In this document: positions 33,642 to 41,624 of the stretch, piece by piece
Layout: each line of letters begins with the position of its first letter
Position numbering within the stretch: position 1 is the stretch's first letter
Source: an uncultured Prevotellaceae bacterium
GTDB lineage: Bacteria > Bacteroidota > Bacteroidia > Bacteroidales > Bacteroidaceae
Assembly: GCA_947169115.1 (NCBI GenBank)
Contig: CAMVOK010000015.1
Span: 1-64,000 of the forward strand
Reading direction: 5' to 3'
DNA: 64,000 nucleotides
The notes under the pieces: model-generated
Told to the model about the DNA's origin: nothing
Database searches by the model: none
Seen by the model: only the letters and a program-made list of their open reading frames with translations
Translations under genes and position numbers: made by a program

Positions 33642-36600
33642 TTATCTGACTATACGTTTTCTTCCATCTATGATGTAGAGGCCTGGCTTCAGATTTGCGT
33701 TATTCACGTGACGTCCGCTCAAGTCATATACACCTTGACGAGAAGCATCAAGAAGGCTCTGTTCTTCATCAACACCCTCAATTCCGTCAATTACGATGTC
33801 TCCTTGTTTTGTACCAAAGTTCAGGCAGAAAACACCTTTAGAGAGCCCCCAAGCGTCACCATCCGGACCGAAGCCCACACGGAGACCTGTATTGCCGTTA
33901 GAGGTTGCATCCTCTACGTCACCACCAGTCTGGTTGAAGGGATAGTAAAGCAACAGTTTGTAGTTAGCCTTCTCGCCTGTGATGTAGGTTTCAGGATCTT
34001 CCATAGGCTGGTTGCCAAAGTTCTGATAGTTGGTCTTCACAAGATTATTGTTCCAGATACGGAACTCATCTATGCAGCCCGTCATATCAGCAGAGGTTGT
34101 ACCAATGGAGAATGTCTCTGGACGTGCCACCGTGGTGCCTGCTCCAGAAACAGATGCTATCTGCACGGCATCGCGGAAGAACTTGACAGCACCCTTAGAG
34201 TAACTTATAGCATAGTGATGCCACTCACCAGCAATGACAAATTCATTGCCACTCTTTACCGTGCGTGTGCCATTGTGGAAGTACATGCAACCCTTAGAAT
34301 CTGTACGCAGCATGAAGGTGCTTGTGCTCTCACCGATACCCAGACAGTAGTCAGTCAGTTTTTCGGGATTCATCCACCACTCAAGCGAGAGTTGTTGTGT
34401 AGTTTCCGCCTCAAAGAGGGGCTTCGACAATACCACCTTGGAACCAGCACCGAAAGTAAGTCCATTGTATGAATCGGCATTGGTTACAATGAGTCCACGC
34501 TCCTGTGTTTTGCTGTCCGAACCCTTTTCGTTGGTAGCCAAGAGCGTAATGTTGTAAATACCAGGTTCCTCAGGAACGAATTCATAGGTGTTGGCATTCC
34601 TGATGACATACTTCTGAATGGTTCCGGCCAATGTCCACTGTACCGAAGACGGATGGTGCTTCGAGGTGCTGACAAGGCGTGTGGGAGTACCCTTGAGAAC
34701 AACAGGCTCACTCAATGTGAAGTCAGCCACGGGGGCAACCTCCCTTACTGATATGGAAGTCGAACTTTGTGCTGTAGCTCCAGCAGGAGAAGTGACAGTA
34801 AGGGTTACAGTATATTCTCCTGCTTTCTGATAAGTAGCACCTGCGGTCAGCGTACCTGCCTTTTCAACATCAGCACCTGGCATAGACCATACGTAGGAGT
34901 AACCTGCAATTGGGTTCTTCACGGAAAAACTTACACGGTCGCCACTGGCAATCTCAGTAGCGGTAGTCGTGAATTCAGTATCAATAGCCGGGGAGCCAAC
35001 AACGGTTATCGTAAGCGTGTTTGTTATGGTGCGAGCCTGTGGGTTTTCACCAGTAGCATAAGCCTCATAGTCAGAGCCTGTAACCTGAACCTCATAAGTA
35101 CCAGGTTCGGGGAACGTAACAGAAGGATTCGTAATTTTCCAGTTGAAGATATTAAGCGAAGGAATGTCCCACGAGAGTTCGCGAATGGCATCGCCACGGG
35201 TAGTAGTGATAGTTGTAGGAATACCTGCATAAACAGGTTCCGAAGGTTCATTGATACGGAGAATATTCTCACTATCCTTGGGACGATAAAGTGTAGGCTG
35301 TTTGGTTGGAACCTCCTGCACATAGTTCACATTAGTGAAGGGAGCGTGGTGACCGCCAACACAGTCGCGCATGTAATCAACTCCATCAATATTGATAATG
35401 TCGCCCTTGTAATAAGCAATCAAGCCATCAGGCATAACATCACCGAAGAACTCACGGTTGTAGCTGTTCTTGATTTGATCTGCCGTGCGTGCACAATTCC
35501 AAATGCGAATTTCGTCATACGATGCATCCTGATAGCTGTTGCCACCATTCTGGAATACGAGATTTCCGAAGCCACCGATACCGCGGAAGGAAGAACTTGA
35601 ACAGCTGCCAACCTGTGCATTTCCAAAATAGAGCCTCATGGTACTGCCGCTGACAACAATACTCACATGAGTCCAAGCATTCTTAGTCAGTGACTTGCTG
35701 CTGGCATCGATACGATGACCACCCGTGTTCCAACCCACAGACATGGTGCCATTGGAGTTACAATGAGCCGAGAATGTGCCCCAGCCTGGACCGAACATAT
35801 TATTGTAGTTAATCAGGCTGTTGGGCTTGATGTAGTACTCGATGGTGCATTCGTCGTAACTGGCATTGAAGATGTCGGGAATCATGAATCCTCCCTTAGT
35901 GAAGTTAACTACTTGATTCGTTTCTGACTTTTCAATGGTAGAAACCACCGTAGCCTGTTCGCTCTCCACCTCACCCTCATAGATGGCTGCTACTCCATAA
36001 GTACCATTGCCATCCAATTCATAGGTATGAATGTCTGAACCCACTGTTCCTAACTTCGTACCATCAAAATATACGGCATAGCCCTGTAGTGTGTGGCCAG
36101 AAGTCATAGGAGCCTCCCATACTAGACGACCATCAGCAAAAGCAACGTTCTGAGGAGCATTGTAAGCCGCACCATTGACAATAACGCTAATGATGGTCTT
36201 TGCTCCTGCGCTCTTAACCTCGACTACGCCCGCTTCTCCTAAATCAAACGGAGTTTCCACGCCCTCGCGGTCATACTTGTAATCCATGATAGAGGCTCCG
36301 TAGATGTGTCCTTCGCCTTCACCCCAAGCGCGAGTGTTGACGATGAAGAAGTACTTGAGCGACTGGTTGGTGTCATAACCACTTGAGAGGTCTGTCAGGT
36401 CGTAACCAAACTCCATGGGCTCGGTGTGCATTTTGCCGTCAGCCCATCTACCCAACATTGGAGTTTCGGGAGCAGGTTGCGTGTCTCCATTATGACCGTC
36501 ACCGGCATATTTGAAGTGATCCATCGAGATAATGGCATCGGGCTGGGTGGCCGACAAATCGCTGGAAACACCCGCCTGAAGTAGGAGTTCACTACGACGT

Positions 36601-37652
36601 GTATAATCCATCTTCAGTTTGATGGTACGCAGGGGACGATAATCCTTACGAGTGTGGTACAATTCTCCTGTCCAGAAACCTGTTAGTTTGCCTTCGCTAT
36701 TGACAGAAGGGCCACCCATGGCATAAGGACAATAGATGAAACCACCGTTACACCAACCGCCCCATGAGTTAACGATAATCCAGGCACCCTTCTCGTCCTT
36801 ACTCTCCTCACCATAGATACCGTTTCCGTCAATGTCAAACTCAATGCGGTCGTCGTAGCCCACCATAGTCAGAGCGTGGTCAACTGAAGTTCCCCATTTC
36901 TTGACGTAGTACATATTGGTGACGCCGATAGCATCGTTCTGCGCTGTTTTAGGAATCCTCTGCCAGTCACCACCAGAGGCTACACCCAGACCGATGAGTC
37001 CGCCACACTTGAAAGAGTTGTCGCCTCCATGGTTGTAGAGCCACGACTTTGCTGCCAAACGACCTTCAGGGGTTCCGAGGTTGTAGGGTACCTGAGTGGG
37101 TTTGGTCATGCGGTTGGAAAAGCCAGAGAACCACTTGTCATAACCCTGCATCCAGCCAAAAACCTCACTGTTCCAGTCGTAGTTTCCATATGTTCGGCTG
37201 TAGGTACGACCTCCATAGGTTGCCGATGTGGGGACACCTACGTTTGTCACAAAGTCGTCCTTGCTTGAATTGCCGTAAGTTAGCAACCACACAAAATGGC
37301 TGGGATAGTTGTTCTCTGGTGTGCTACTGTCGATGTCACGATAGCTATTGAGTTCGTGAGTAAACATGTAGCAGATACGCGATGCTGAACCACACGAACC
37401 TCCATCCTGGTTAAAAACTGGAGGGAAATACTTCGTTGTGGAATTGTTCACATGGTCGGGTAGTCCTGCATCCTTAGCCATGGCACGGGCTTTTCCCGGA
37501 GTGTTTGCCTTTCCGAACTTCAGAAGGCTGGGCTCGGGGTCATATCCATTCGGATTGTAATCGGGATATTTCTCACGATTCCAGTCCTGAGCCATTAATG
37601 ACAGTGGCAACATAAGCAGTGTTGCCAACATAATGTTTGACAGTTTCCTCAT
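33642..37652 (-). CDS. Secreted C1 (papain-like) peptidase with LamG, PKD and sorting domains
   Basis: This 1336-residue protein has a signal peptide ending 'SLMAQ'. The N-terminal C1 domain (about 60-340) has Q82 in 'FNQDGGSCGSAS', His259 in 'VDHALTMVGYDD', and Asn295 in 'IIVNSWGG'. An EF-hand-like loop 'DIDGNGIYGEE' lies at 273-283. A fibronectin-like region follows, then LamG 1, two PKD domains, LamG 2, and a T9SS tail 'YDLSGR...GLYIIDGRKRIV'. Alignment of the nucleophile is ambiguous: C87 is one residue early and A90 is late relative to papain Cys25. It is a single gene with its own -7 box and terminator, probably surface-attached or released for protein degradation. Confidence 0.85.
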   Translation of the reverse strand: MRKLSNIMLATLLMLPLSLMAQDWNREKYPDYNPNGYDPEPSLLKFGKANTPGKARAMAKDAGLPDHVNNSTTKYFPPVFNQDGGSCGSASRICYMFTHELNSYRDIDSSTPENNYPSHFVWLLTYGNSSKDDFVTNVGVPTSATYGGRTYSRTYGNYDWNSEVFGWMQGYDKWFSGFSNRMTKPTQVPYNLGTPEGRLAAKSWLYNHGGDNSFKCGGLIGLGVASGGDWQRIPKTAQNDAIGVTNMYYVKKWGTSVDHALTMVGYDDRIEFDIDGNGIYGEESKDEKGAWIIVNSWGGWCNGGFIYCPYAMGGPSVNSEGKLTGFWTGELYHTRKDYRPLRTIKLKMDYTRRSELLLQAGVSSDLSATQPDAIISMDHFKYAGDGHNGDTQPAPETPMLGRWADGKMHTEPMEFGYDLTDLSSGYDTNQSLKYFFIVNTRAWGEGEGHIYGASIMDYKYDREGVETPFDLGEAGVVEVKSAGAKTIISVIVNGAAYNAPQNVAFADGRLVWEAPMTSGHTLQGYAVYFDGTKLGTVGSDIHTYELDGNGTYGVAAIYEGEVESEQATVVSTIEKSETNQVVNFTKGGFMIPDIFNASYDECTIEYYIKPNSLINYNNMFGPGWGTFSAHCNSNGTMSVGWNTGGHRIDASSKSLTKNAWTHVSIVVSGSTMRLYFGNAQVGSCSSSSFRGIGGFGNLVFQNGGNSYQDASYDEIRIWNCARTADQIKNSYNREFFGDVMPDGLIAYYKGDIINIDGVDYMRDCVGGHHAPFTNVNYVQEVPTKQPTLYRPKDSENILRINEPSEPVYAGIPTTITTTRGDAIRELSWDIPSLNIFNWKITNPSVTFPEPGTYEVQVTGSDYEAYATGENPQARTITNTLTITVVGSPAIDTEFTTTATEIASGDRVSFSVKNPIAGYSYVWSMPGADVEKAGTLTAGATYQKAGEYTVTLTVTSPAGATAQSSTSISVREVAPVADFTLSEPVVLKGTPTRLVSTSKHHPSSVQWTLAGTIQKYVIRNANTYEFVPEEPGIYNITLLATNEKGSDSKTQERGLIVTNADSYNGLTFGAGSKVVLSKPLFEAETTQQLSLEWWMNPEKLTDYCLGIGESTSTFMLRTDSKGCMYFHNGTRTVKSGNEFVIAGEWHHYAISYSKGAVKFFRDAVQIASVSGAGTTVARPETFSIGTTSADMTGCIDEFRIWNNNLVKTNYQNFGNQPMEDPETYITGEKANYKLLLYYPFNQTGGDVEDATSNGNTGLRVGFGPDGDAWGLSKGVFCLNFGTKQGDIVIDGIEGVDEEQSLLDASRQGVYDLSGRHVNNANLKPGLYIIDGRKRIVR

Positions 37653-37692
37653 AATATTACATTTTAAGGTTTTTTATCTTTTATAGTGCCTA

Positions 37693-37700
37693 CAAATATA
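37693..37700 (-). promoter_or_regulatory. -7 box (TATATTTG) of the papain-like protease gene
   Basis: TATATTTG on the minus strand fits TAnnTTTG, 41 bp before the ATG. For the divergent queA gene the nearest candidate is TAACTTCG at 37723-37730, which is one base off. Confidence 0.5.
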
Positions 37701-37754
37701 AGACTTTTTAGCGATTATTTCGTAACTTCGTAGCGTTTTTAACATATTTCAAGA

Positions 37755-39002
37755 ATGATTGACCCTAGAAATATACAAATCAAAGCATTCAACTACCCCC
37801 TTGAAGACGAAAGGATAGCTAAATTCCCACTTCCAGAACGCGACCAGAGCAAACTGCTGGTTTATGACCAGGGAAGTATCTGCGAACAGAAATTCTACAA
37901 CCTGCCCTGTCTGTTGCCCGAAGGAGCATTGCTGGTGATGAACAACACGAGAGTCATACAGGCACGACTGTTTTTCCACAAAGAAACGGGAGCACGTGTG
38001 GAGATTCTTGTTCTGGAACCAGCCTGGCCACGGGAATATCAGGAGAACTTTGCCCAACGAGGACATACCGCATGGCTATGCATGGTGGGTGGACTGAAAA
38101 AGTGGAAACAGGGGAATTTGCGTGCCGAAGTAGAGATACAAGGGGAACATGTTGTCATCACAGCAGCGCGAGGCGAACAGTTTGGCACAAGCCATTGGGT
38201 AGATTTCCATTGGAACGGGGAATGGACTTGGTCAGAAATCCTCGAAGCCATGGGAGAGCTGCCCATCCCACCCTATCTTAACCGTCCCACAGAGGAAAGT
38301 GACAAACAGACGTACCAAACCGTCTATTCGAAGATAGAAGGCAGTGTGGCCGCACCAACGGCCGGATTGCATTTCACCCAGCATGTTCTGGACGAACTGG
38401 ATAGAAAGGGGATTGAACGTGAAGAGGTGACCCTCCACGTCGGTGCAGGTACGTTTCGACCAGTCAAGTCGGAAGACATCGGACACCACGATATGCATAC
38501 TGAGCACATCGCTGTCTGCCGACATACCATAGAACGGCTGATTGCACATGGCGGACGTGCCATAGCCGTGGGGACAACCAGCGTTAGGACATTGGAAAGT
38601 CTGTACTGGTTGGGGAGGAAAGTCCTCTCCTCAAATCTTCCCCGTAATGAGGAGGGTGACCTATTCCACGTGGGGCAATGGGAACCGTATGAAGAGGTGA
38701 ATGGTGAAGGGTTAAAGGTGAGACGTGAGGATGCACTCAAAGCCCTGCTCAAGTATATGGACGATCATGACCTCGACGTACTTCATGCCTCTACGCAAAT
38801 CATTATAGCACCAGGCTACACATATCACATCGTTGAGCGCATGATTACGAACTTCCACCAACCACAATCCACCCTATTGCTGCTGGTTTCGGCTTTCGTG
38901 GGAGACGACTGGCATCGCATCTACGACTATGCCCTTGAACATGATTTCCGCTTCCTCAGTTACGGTGATTCATCCATACTCATCCCCCAACGAGAGGAGT
39001 AG
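37755..39002 (+). CDS. queA: QueA, S-adenosylmethionine:tRNA ribosyltransferase-isomerase, with repeat-derived inserts
   Basis: This 415-residue enzyme transfers and isomerises the ribosyl part of SAM onto 7-aminomethyl-deazaguanine in tRNA, giving epoxyqueuosine. Motifs are 'LVMNNTRVIQARL', 'LPIPPYLNRP', 'TVYSKIEGSVAAPTAGLHF' (in parts), 'LHVGAGTFRPV', 'VGTTSVRTLES' and 'ITNFHQPQSTLLLLVSAF'. It is longer than usual because residues about 286-302 come from a GC-rich palindromic element. Residues about 313-325 ('EVNGEGLKVRRE') come from a gaggtgaagg-type repeat. Both inserts keep the frame and lie between conserved blocks. Confidence 0.93.
   Translation: MIDPRNIQIKAFNYPLEDERIAKFPLPERDQSKLLVYDQGSICEQKFYNLPCLLPEGALLVMNNTRVIQARLFFHKETGARVEILVLEPAWPREYQENFAQRGHTAWLCMVGGLKKWKQGNLRAEVEIQGEHVVITAARGEQFGTSHWVDFHWNGEWTWSEILEAMGELPIPPYLNRPTEESDKQTYQTVYSKIEGSVAAPTAGLHFTQHVLDELDRKGIEREEVTLHVGAGTFRPVKSEDIGHHDMHTEHIAVCRHTIERLIAHGGRAIAVGTTSVRTLESLYWLGRKVLSSNLPRNEEGDLFHVGQWEPYEEVNGEGLKVRREDALKALLKYMDDHDLDVLHASTQIIIAPGYTYHIVERMITNFHQPQSTLLLLVSAFVGDDWHRIYDYALEHDFRFLSYGDSSILIPQREE
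38610..38660. repeat. GC-rich element inside queA
   Basis: ttggggaggaaagtcctctcc and cttccccgtaatgaggaggg form two imperfect palindromes in the coding frame. They resemble the etfB insert in composition and design. Confidence 0.5.
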
Positions 39003-39080
39003 TAATCCTTAACCTCCAACATTACTAATCTTACCACCAGAGCATTACTAATCTTCAACCTCTAACGATACTAATCCTAT
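39001..39080 (+). repeat. Degenerate tandem repeat, about 22-24 bp unit
   Basis: Four units beginning (att)actaatc(c/t)t follow the queA stop codon directly and run to about 20 bp before the next start codon. No terminator or promoter was recognised here. Confidence 0.5.
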
Positions 39081-39097
39081 TTTCAAACCATACGACA

Positions 39098-41518
39098 ATG
39101 AATAAACTACTAACCATGATGCTCGTCCTCGCGCTGATAAGCCCGACGATGAGTGCAAAAGAGAAAAAGAACTCGGAAAAGCCCAAGACCGAGCAAAGCA
39201 AGAAGACCAAGGACGACAAGTCTAAGGACAAAAAACGACAGAAAGGGAAGAAGGGACAAACCGAACAACCCGCTCCTACACAAAAACCTGCTCCCAAACC
39301 TTCTGTTGACAGGAAGGGGATGTTCCAGGTGCAGAAGGTGGAGAACGACTGGTTCTTCTTCATTCCCGACTCACTCATCGGCCGTGACTTTCTCACGACA
39401 ACTCGCTATACCTCCACTCCTGCCGGAAGTGGCAAGTTCGGCGGTGAAATGCTGAACCAACAGACGGTATATTTCCAAGAGGGAGTTGACAATCAACTGC
39501 TTCTGCGTGTTCGTCTCTTCGTAAACGTAAGCGACACCACACAAAACATCAACAAGGCCATCACCGTCTCGAACGAAAACCCCATTATTGCATCTTTCAA
39601 GATTGAGAGCCACAAGGACAGCTTGTACAAGGTAAAGGTGACACAGTTCCTGAACGAAGACAACCCTACCACAGGACTGACCAAGGCAACGAAGACGACC
39701 TACCAGATTGCCAACATGATGCCAAACCTCTCGTATATCGAGGACATTAAAACCTTTCCTCTAAACACTGAGGTACGTATGGTGAAGACCTATAACTCTA
39801 ACTCCACCTCACTGGCTTCTGTGCGCAGCACTGGAAAAGTCACATTCGGACTAAATCTGTCGTTTGTGTTGTTACCCTCTAACCCCATGAAGCCCCGATA
39901 CTATGACCCACGTGTGGGTTTCTTCACACATGGTTTCAATAGCTACAACGATGGTCAGCAGCGTGTCAAGGCTAAAGTTTTTGCCAGCCGTTGGCGTCTT
40001 GAACCCAAGCCAGAGGATGTGGAAAAAATGCGCCGTGGCGAACTGGTGGAACCCCAGAAACCCATAGTCTATTACATAGACCCTGCCACGCCTAAGCAAT
40101 GGCGCAAGTACCTTATTGCAGGTGTAAACGACTGGCAAAAAGCTTTCGAGAAGGCTGGTTTCAAGAATGCCATCTATGCACTGGAATGGCCAGAAGGAGA
40201 AGACAGCATCATGTCAATGGAAGATGCCCGATACAGTGTGATTCGCTATTTGGCCAGTCCCATACCCAATGCATATGGTCCCCACGTCAGCGACCCTCGC
40301 ACGGGTGAGATTTTGGAGAGCCACATCTGTTGGTACCACAACGTAATGTCGCTTGTTCACGACTGGTATATGGTTCAGGCCAGTTCGATAGACGAGGCTG
40401 CCCGTAAGATGCACTACGACGAGGAACTCATGGGGCAGTTGATTCGTTTCGTCAGCAGCCACGAGGTAGGCCACACGCTGGGTCTGCGCCACAACTTCGG
40501 TTCCAGCAGCACCGTGCCTGTTGAGAAACTGAGGGACAAGGCTTGGGTCAGCGAACACGGACACACGCCCAGTATCATGGACTACGCCCGCTTCAACTAC
40601 GTGGCCCAGCCCGAGGATGGCATGACGCAGCACGAAATCTTCCCTCGAATCAACGACTACGACTGCTGGGCCATACAGTGGGGTTACACCCCCATGCTGG
40701 ATGCGAGAAACGAGGATGAGGATTACAAGGCTCTGCAAGCCCTGTTCGAGAAGGAGAACGTCAAGAATAACCCCCGACTCTGGTGGGGCGACGGTGAGAC
40801 CAATCAGGACGACCCTCGCCGACAGACCGAGGATCTGGGCGACAACGCCATAAAAGCCAGCGAGTATGGCATACTGAACCTGAAGCGCGAACTTAAGGAA
40901 CTGCCCAAGTGGACCTACAGCGAGGATGACATCTACAACGAGAACTTAGAGACAATGTACAACCAAATTCGTACCCAGTTCCAACGATACAACATTCATG
41001 TCATCAATAACATTGGTGGCCAACTTGAGAACTTCAGAACAAACACCGAAGAAGGCGATGTATATCGTCCGCAGCCTCGCGAGAAACAACTCGAAGCCCT
41101 CAAATACGTGGAGCGCAACATCCTCAACGAACCCACCTGGCTCCGCAATCTCCCCTACGCCAAGCGACTGACTTCTGACCCGAACACGCTAACCAACAGC
41201 ATTGCCATTGTGGGCATTGCTCGTTTGATTGGCCGCCTCGGATACCTTAACGACCTGTACAAGGGTGATGAATATCTGACAGACCTAAGCCGCATGATTA
41301 TGAAGGATGTCAATCAGCGTGATCTCTCCCCTTATCGTCAGACCTTGCAGACGGCATACGTCAATAACCTCATTGGCAGACTGGATACTGATAACGAGAA
41401 ACTTCGTCCGTTCGCCCTACAAGCCCTGAAGCAGTTGCAACGCCAGTTAGCAACAGCCACCACGCCCCATGCCCTGGCTTTGAAGGACCGCATAGATCGC
41501 GCTCTCGTCATCAAGTAA
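39098..41518 (+). CDS. Secreted zinc-dependent metalloprotease (DUF5117/DUF5118 type)
   Basis: This 806-residue protein has a signal peptide ending 'SPTMSA'. A very Lys-rich, low-complexity linker (about 22-65) is followed by the DUF5118/DUF5117 region ('FQVQKVENDWFFFIPDSLIGRDF'). The zincin site is 'HEVGHTLGLRH' (HExxHxxGxxH) near residue 450, with a downstream 'SIMDYARFNY' Met-turn. Relatives are large secreted or periplasmic peptidases of Bacteroidota with unknown substrates. It is followed by a strong terminator. Confidence 0.88.
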   Translation: MNKLLTMMLVLALISPTMSAKEKKNSEKPKTEQSKKTKDDKSKDKKRQKGKKGQTEQPAPTQKPAPKPSVDRKGMFQVQKVENDWFFFIPDSLIGRDFLTTTRYTSTPAGSGKFGGEMLNQQTVYFQEGVDNQLLLRVRLFVNVSDTTQNINKAITVSNENPIIASFKIESHKDSLYKVKVTQFLNEDNPTTGLTKATKTTYQIANMMPNLSYIEDIKTFPLNTEVRMVKTYNSNSTSLASVRSTGKVTFGLNLSFVLLPSNPMKPRYYDPRVGFFTHGFNSYNDGQQRVKAKVFASRWRLEPKPEDVEKMRRGELVEPQKPIVYYIDPATPKQWRKYLIAGVNDWQKAFEKAGFKNAIYALEWPEGEDSIMSMEDARYSVIRYLASPIPNAYGPHVSDPRTGEILESHICWYHNVMSLVHDWYMVQASSIDEAARKMHYDEELMGQLIRFVSSHEVGHTLGLRHNFGSSSTVPVEKLRDKAWVSEHGHTPSIMDYARFNYVAQPEDGMTQHEIFPRINDYDCWAIQWGYTPMLDARNEDEDYKALQALFEKENVKNNPRLWWGDGETNQDDPRRQTEDLGDNAIKASEYGILNLKRELKELPKWTYSEDDIYNENLETMYNQIRTQFQRYNIHVINNIGGQLENFRTNTEEGDVYRPQPREKQLEALKYVERNILNEPTWLRNLPYAKRLTSDPNTLTNSIAIVGIARLIGRLGYLNDLYKGDEYLTDLSRMIMKDVNQRDLSPYRQTLQTAYVNNLIGRLDTDNEKLRPFALQALKQLQRQLATATTPHALALKDRIDRALVIK

Positions 41519-41531
41519 CTCCATCCCGTAT

Positions 41532-41550
41532 ATTGCAACCGAGTTGCAAT
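41532..41550. repeat. 19-bp perfect palindrome
   Basis: attgcaac-cga-gttgcaat follows the metalloprotease stop codon. It shares its design (arm, central CGA/TGA, arm) with the palindrome in the PreA-like gene at 20594. No U tract follows, so it is not itself a terminator. Confidence 0.45.
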
Positions 41551-41559
41551 CTGCTATCA

Positions 41560-41606
41560 AAAAGAAAAGCCCCCTCAATCCTGAAACGGACGAGGGGGCT
41601 ATTTTA
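41560..41606 (+). terminator. Bidirectional terminator between the metalloprotease and wzc genes
   Basis: agccccctc pairs with gagggggct (9 bp) around a 15-nt loop. ATTTT follows on the plus strand and TTTTCTTTTT on the minus strand. It serves the convergent gene ends. Confidence 0.85.
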
Positions 41607-41624
41607 GGAGGATGTTACTTTTGC

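Noticed and set aside
34767..35600. Plus-strand open frame of 277 codons opposite the papain-like protease gene
   Set aside because: The minus strand encodes recognisable LamG and PKD domains; the plus-strand product is Cys/Ser-rich noise.
41532..41550. Terminator of the metalloprotease gene
   Set aside because: No T tract follows; the genuine terminator is 10 bp further on at 41560-41606.
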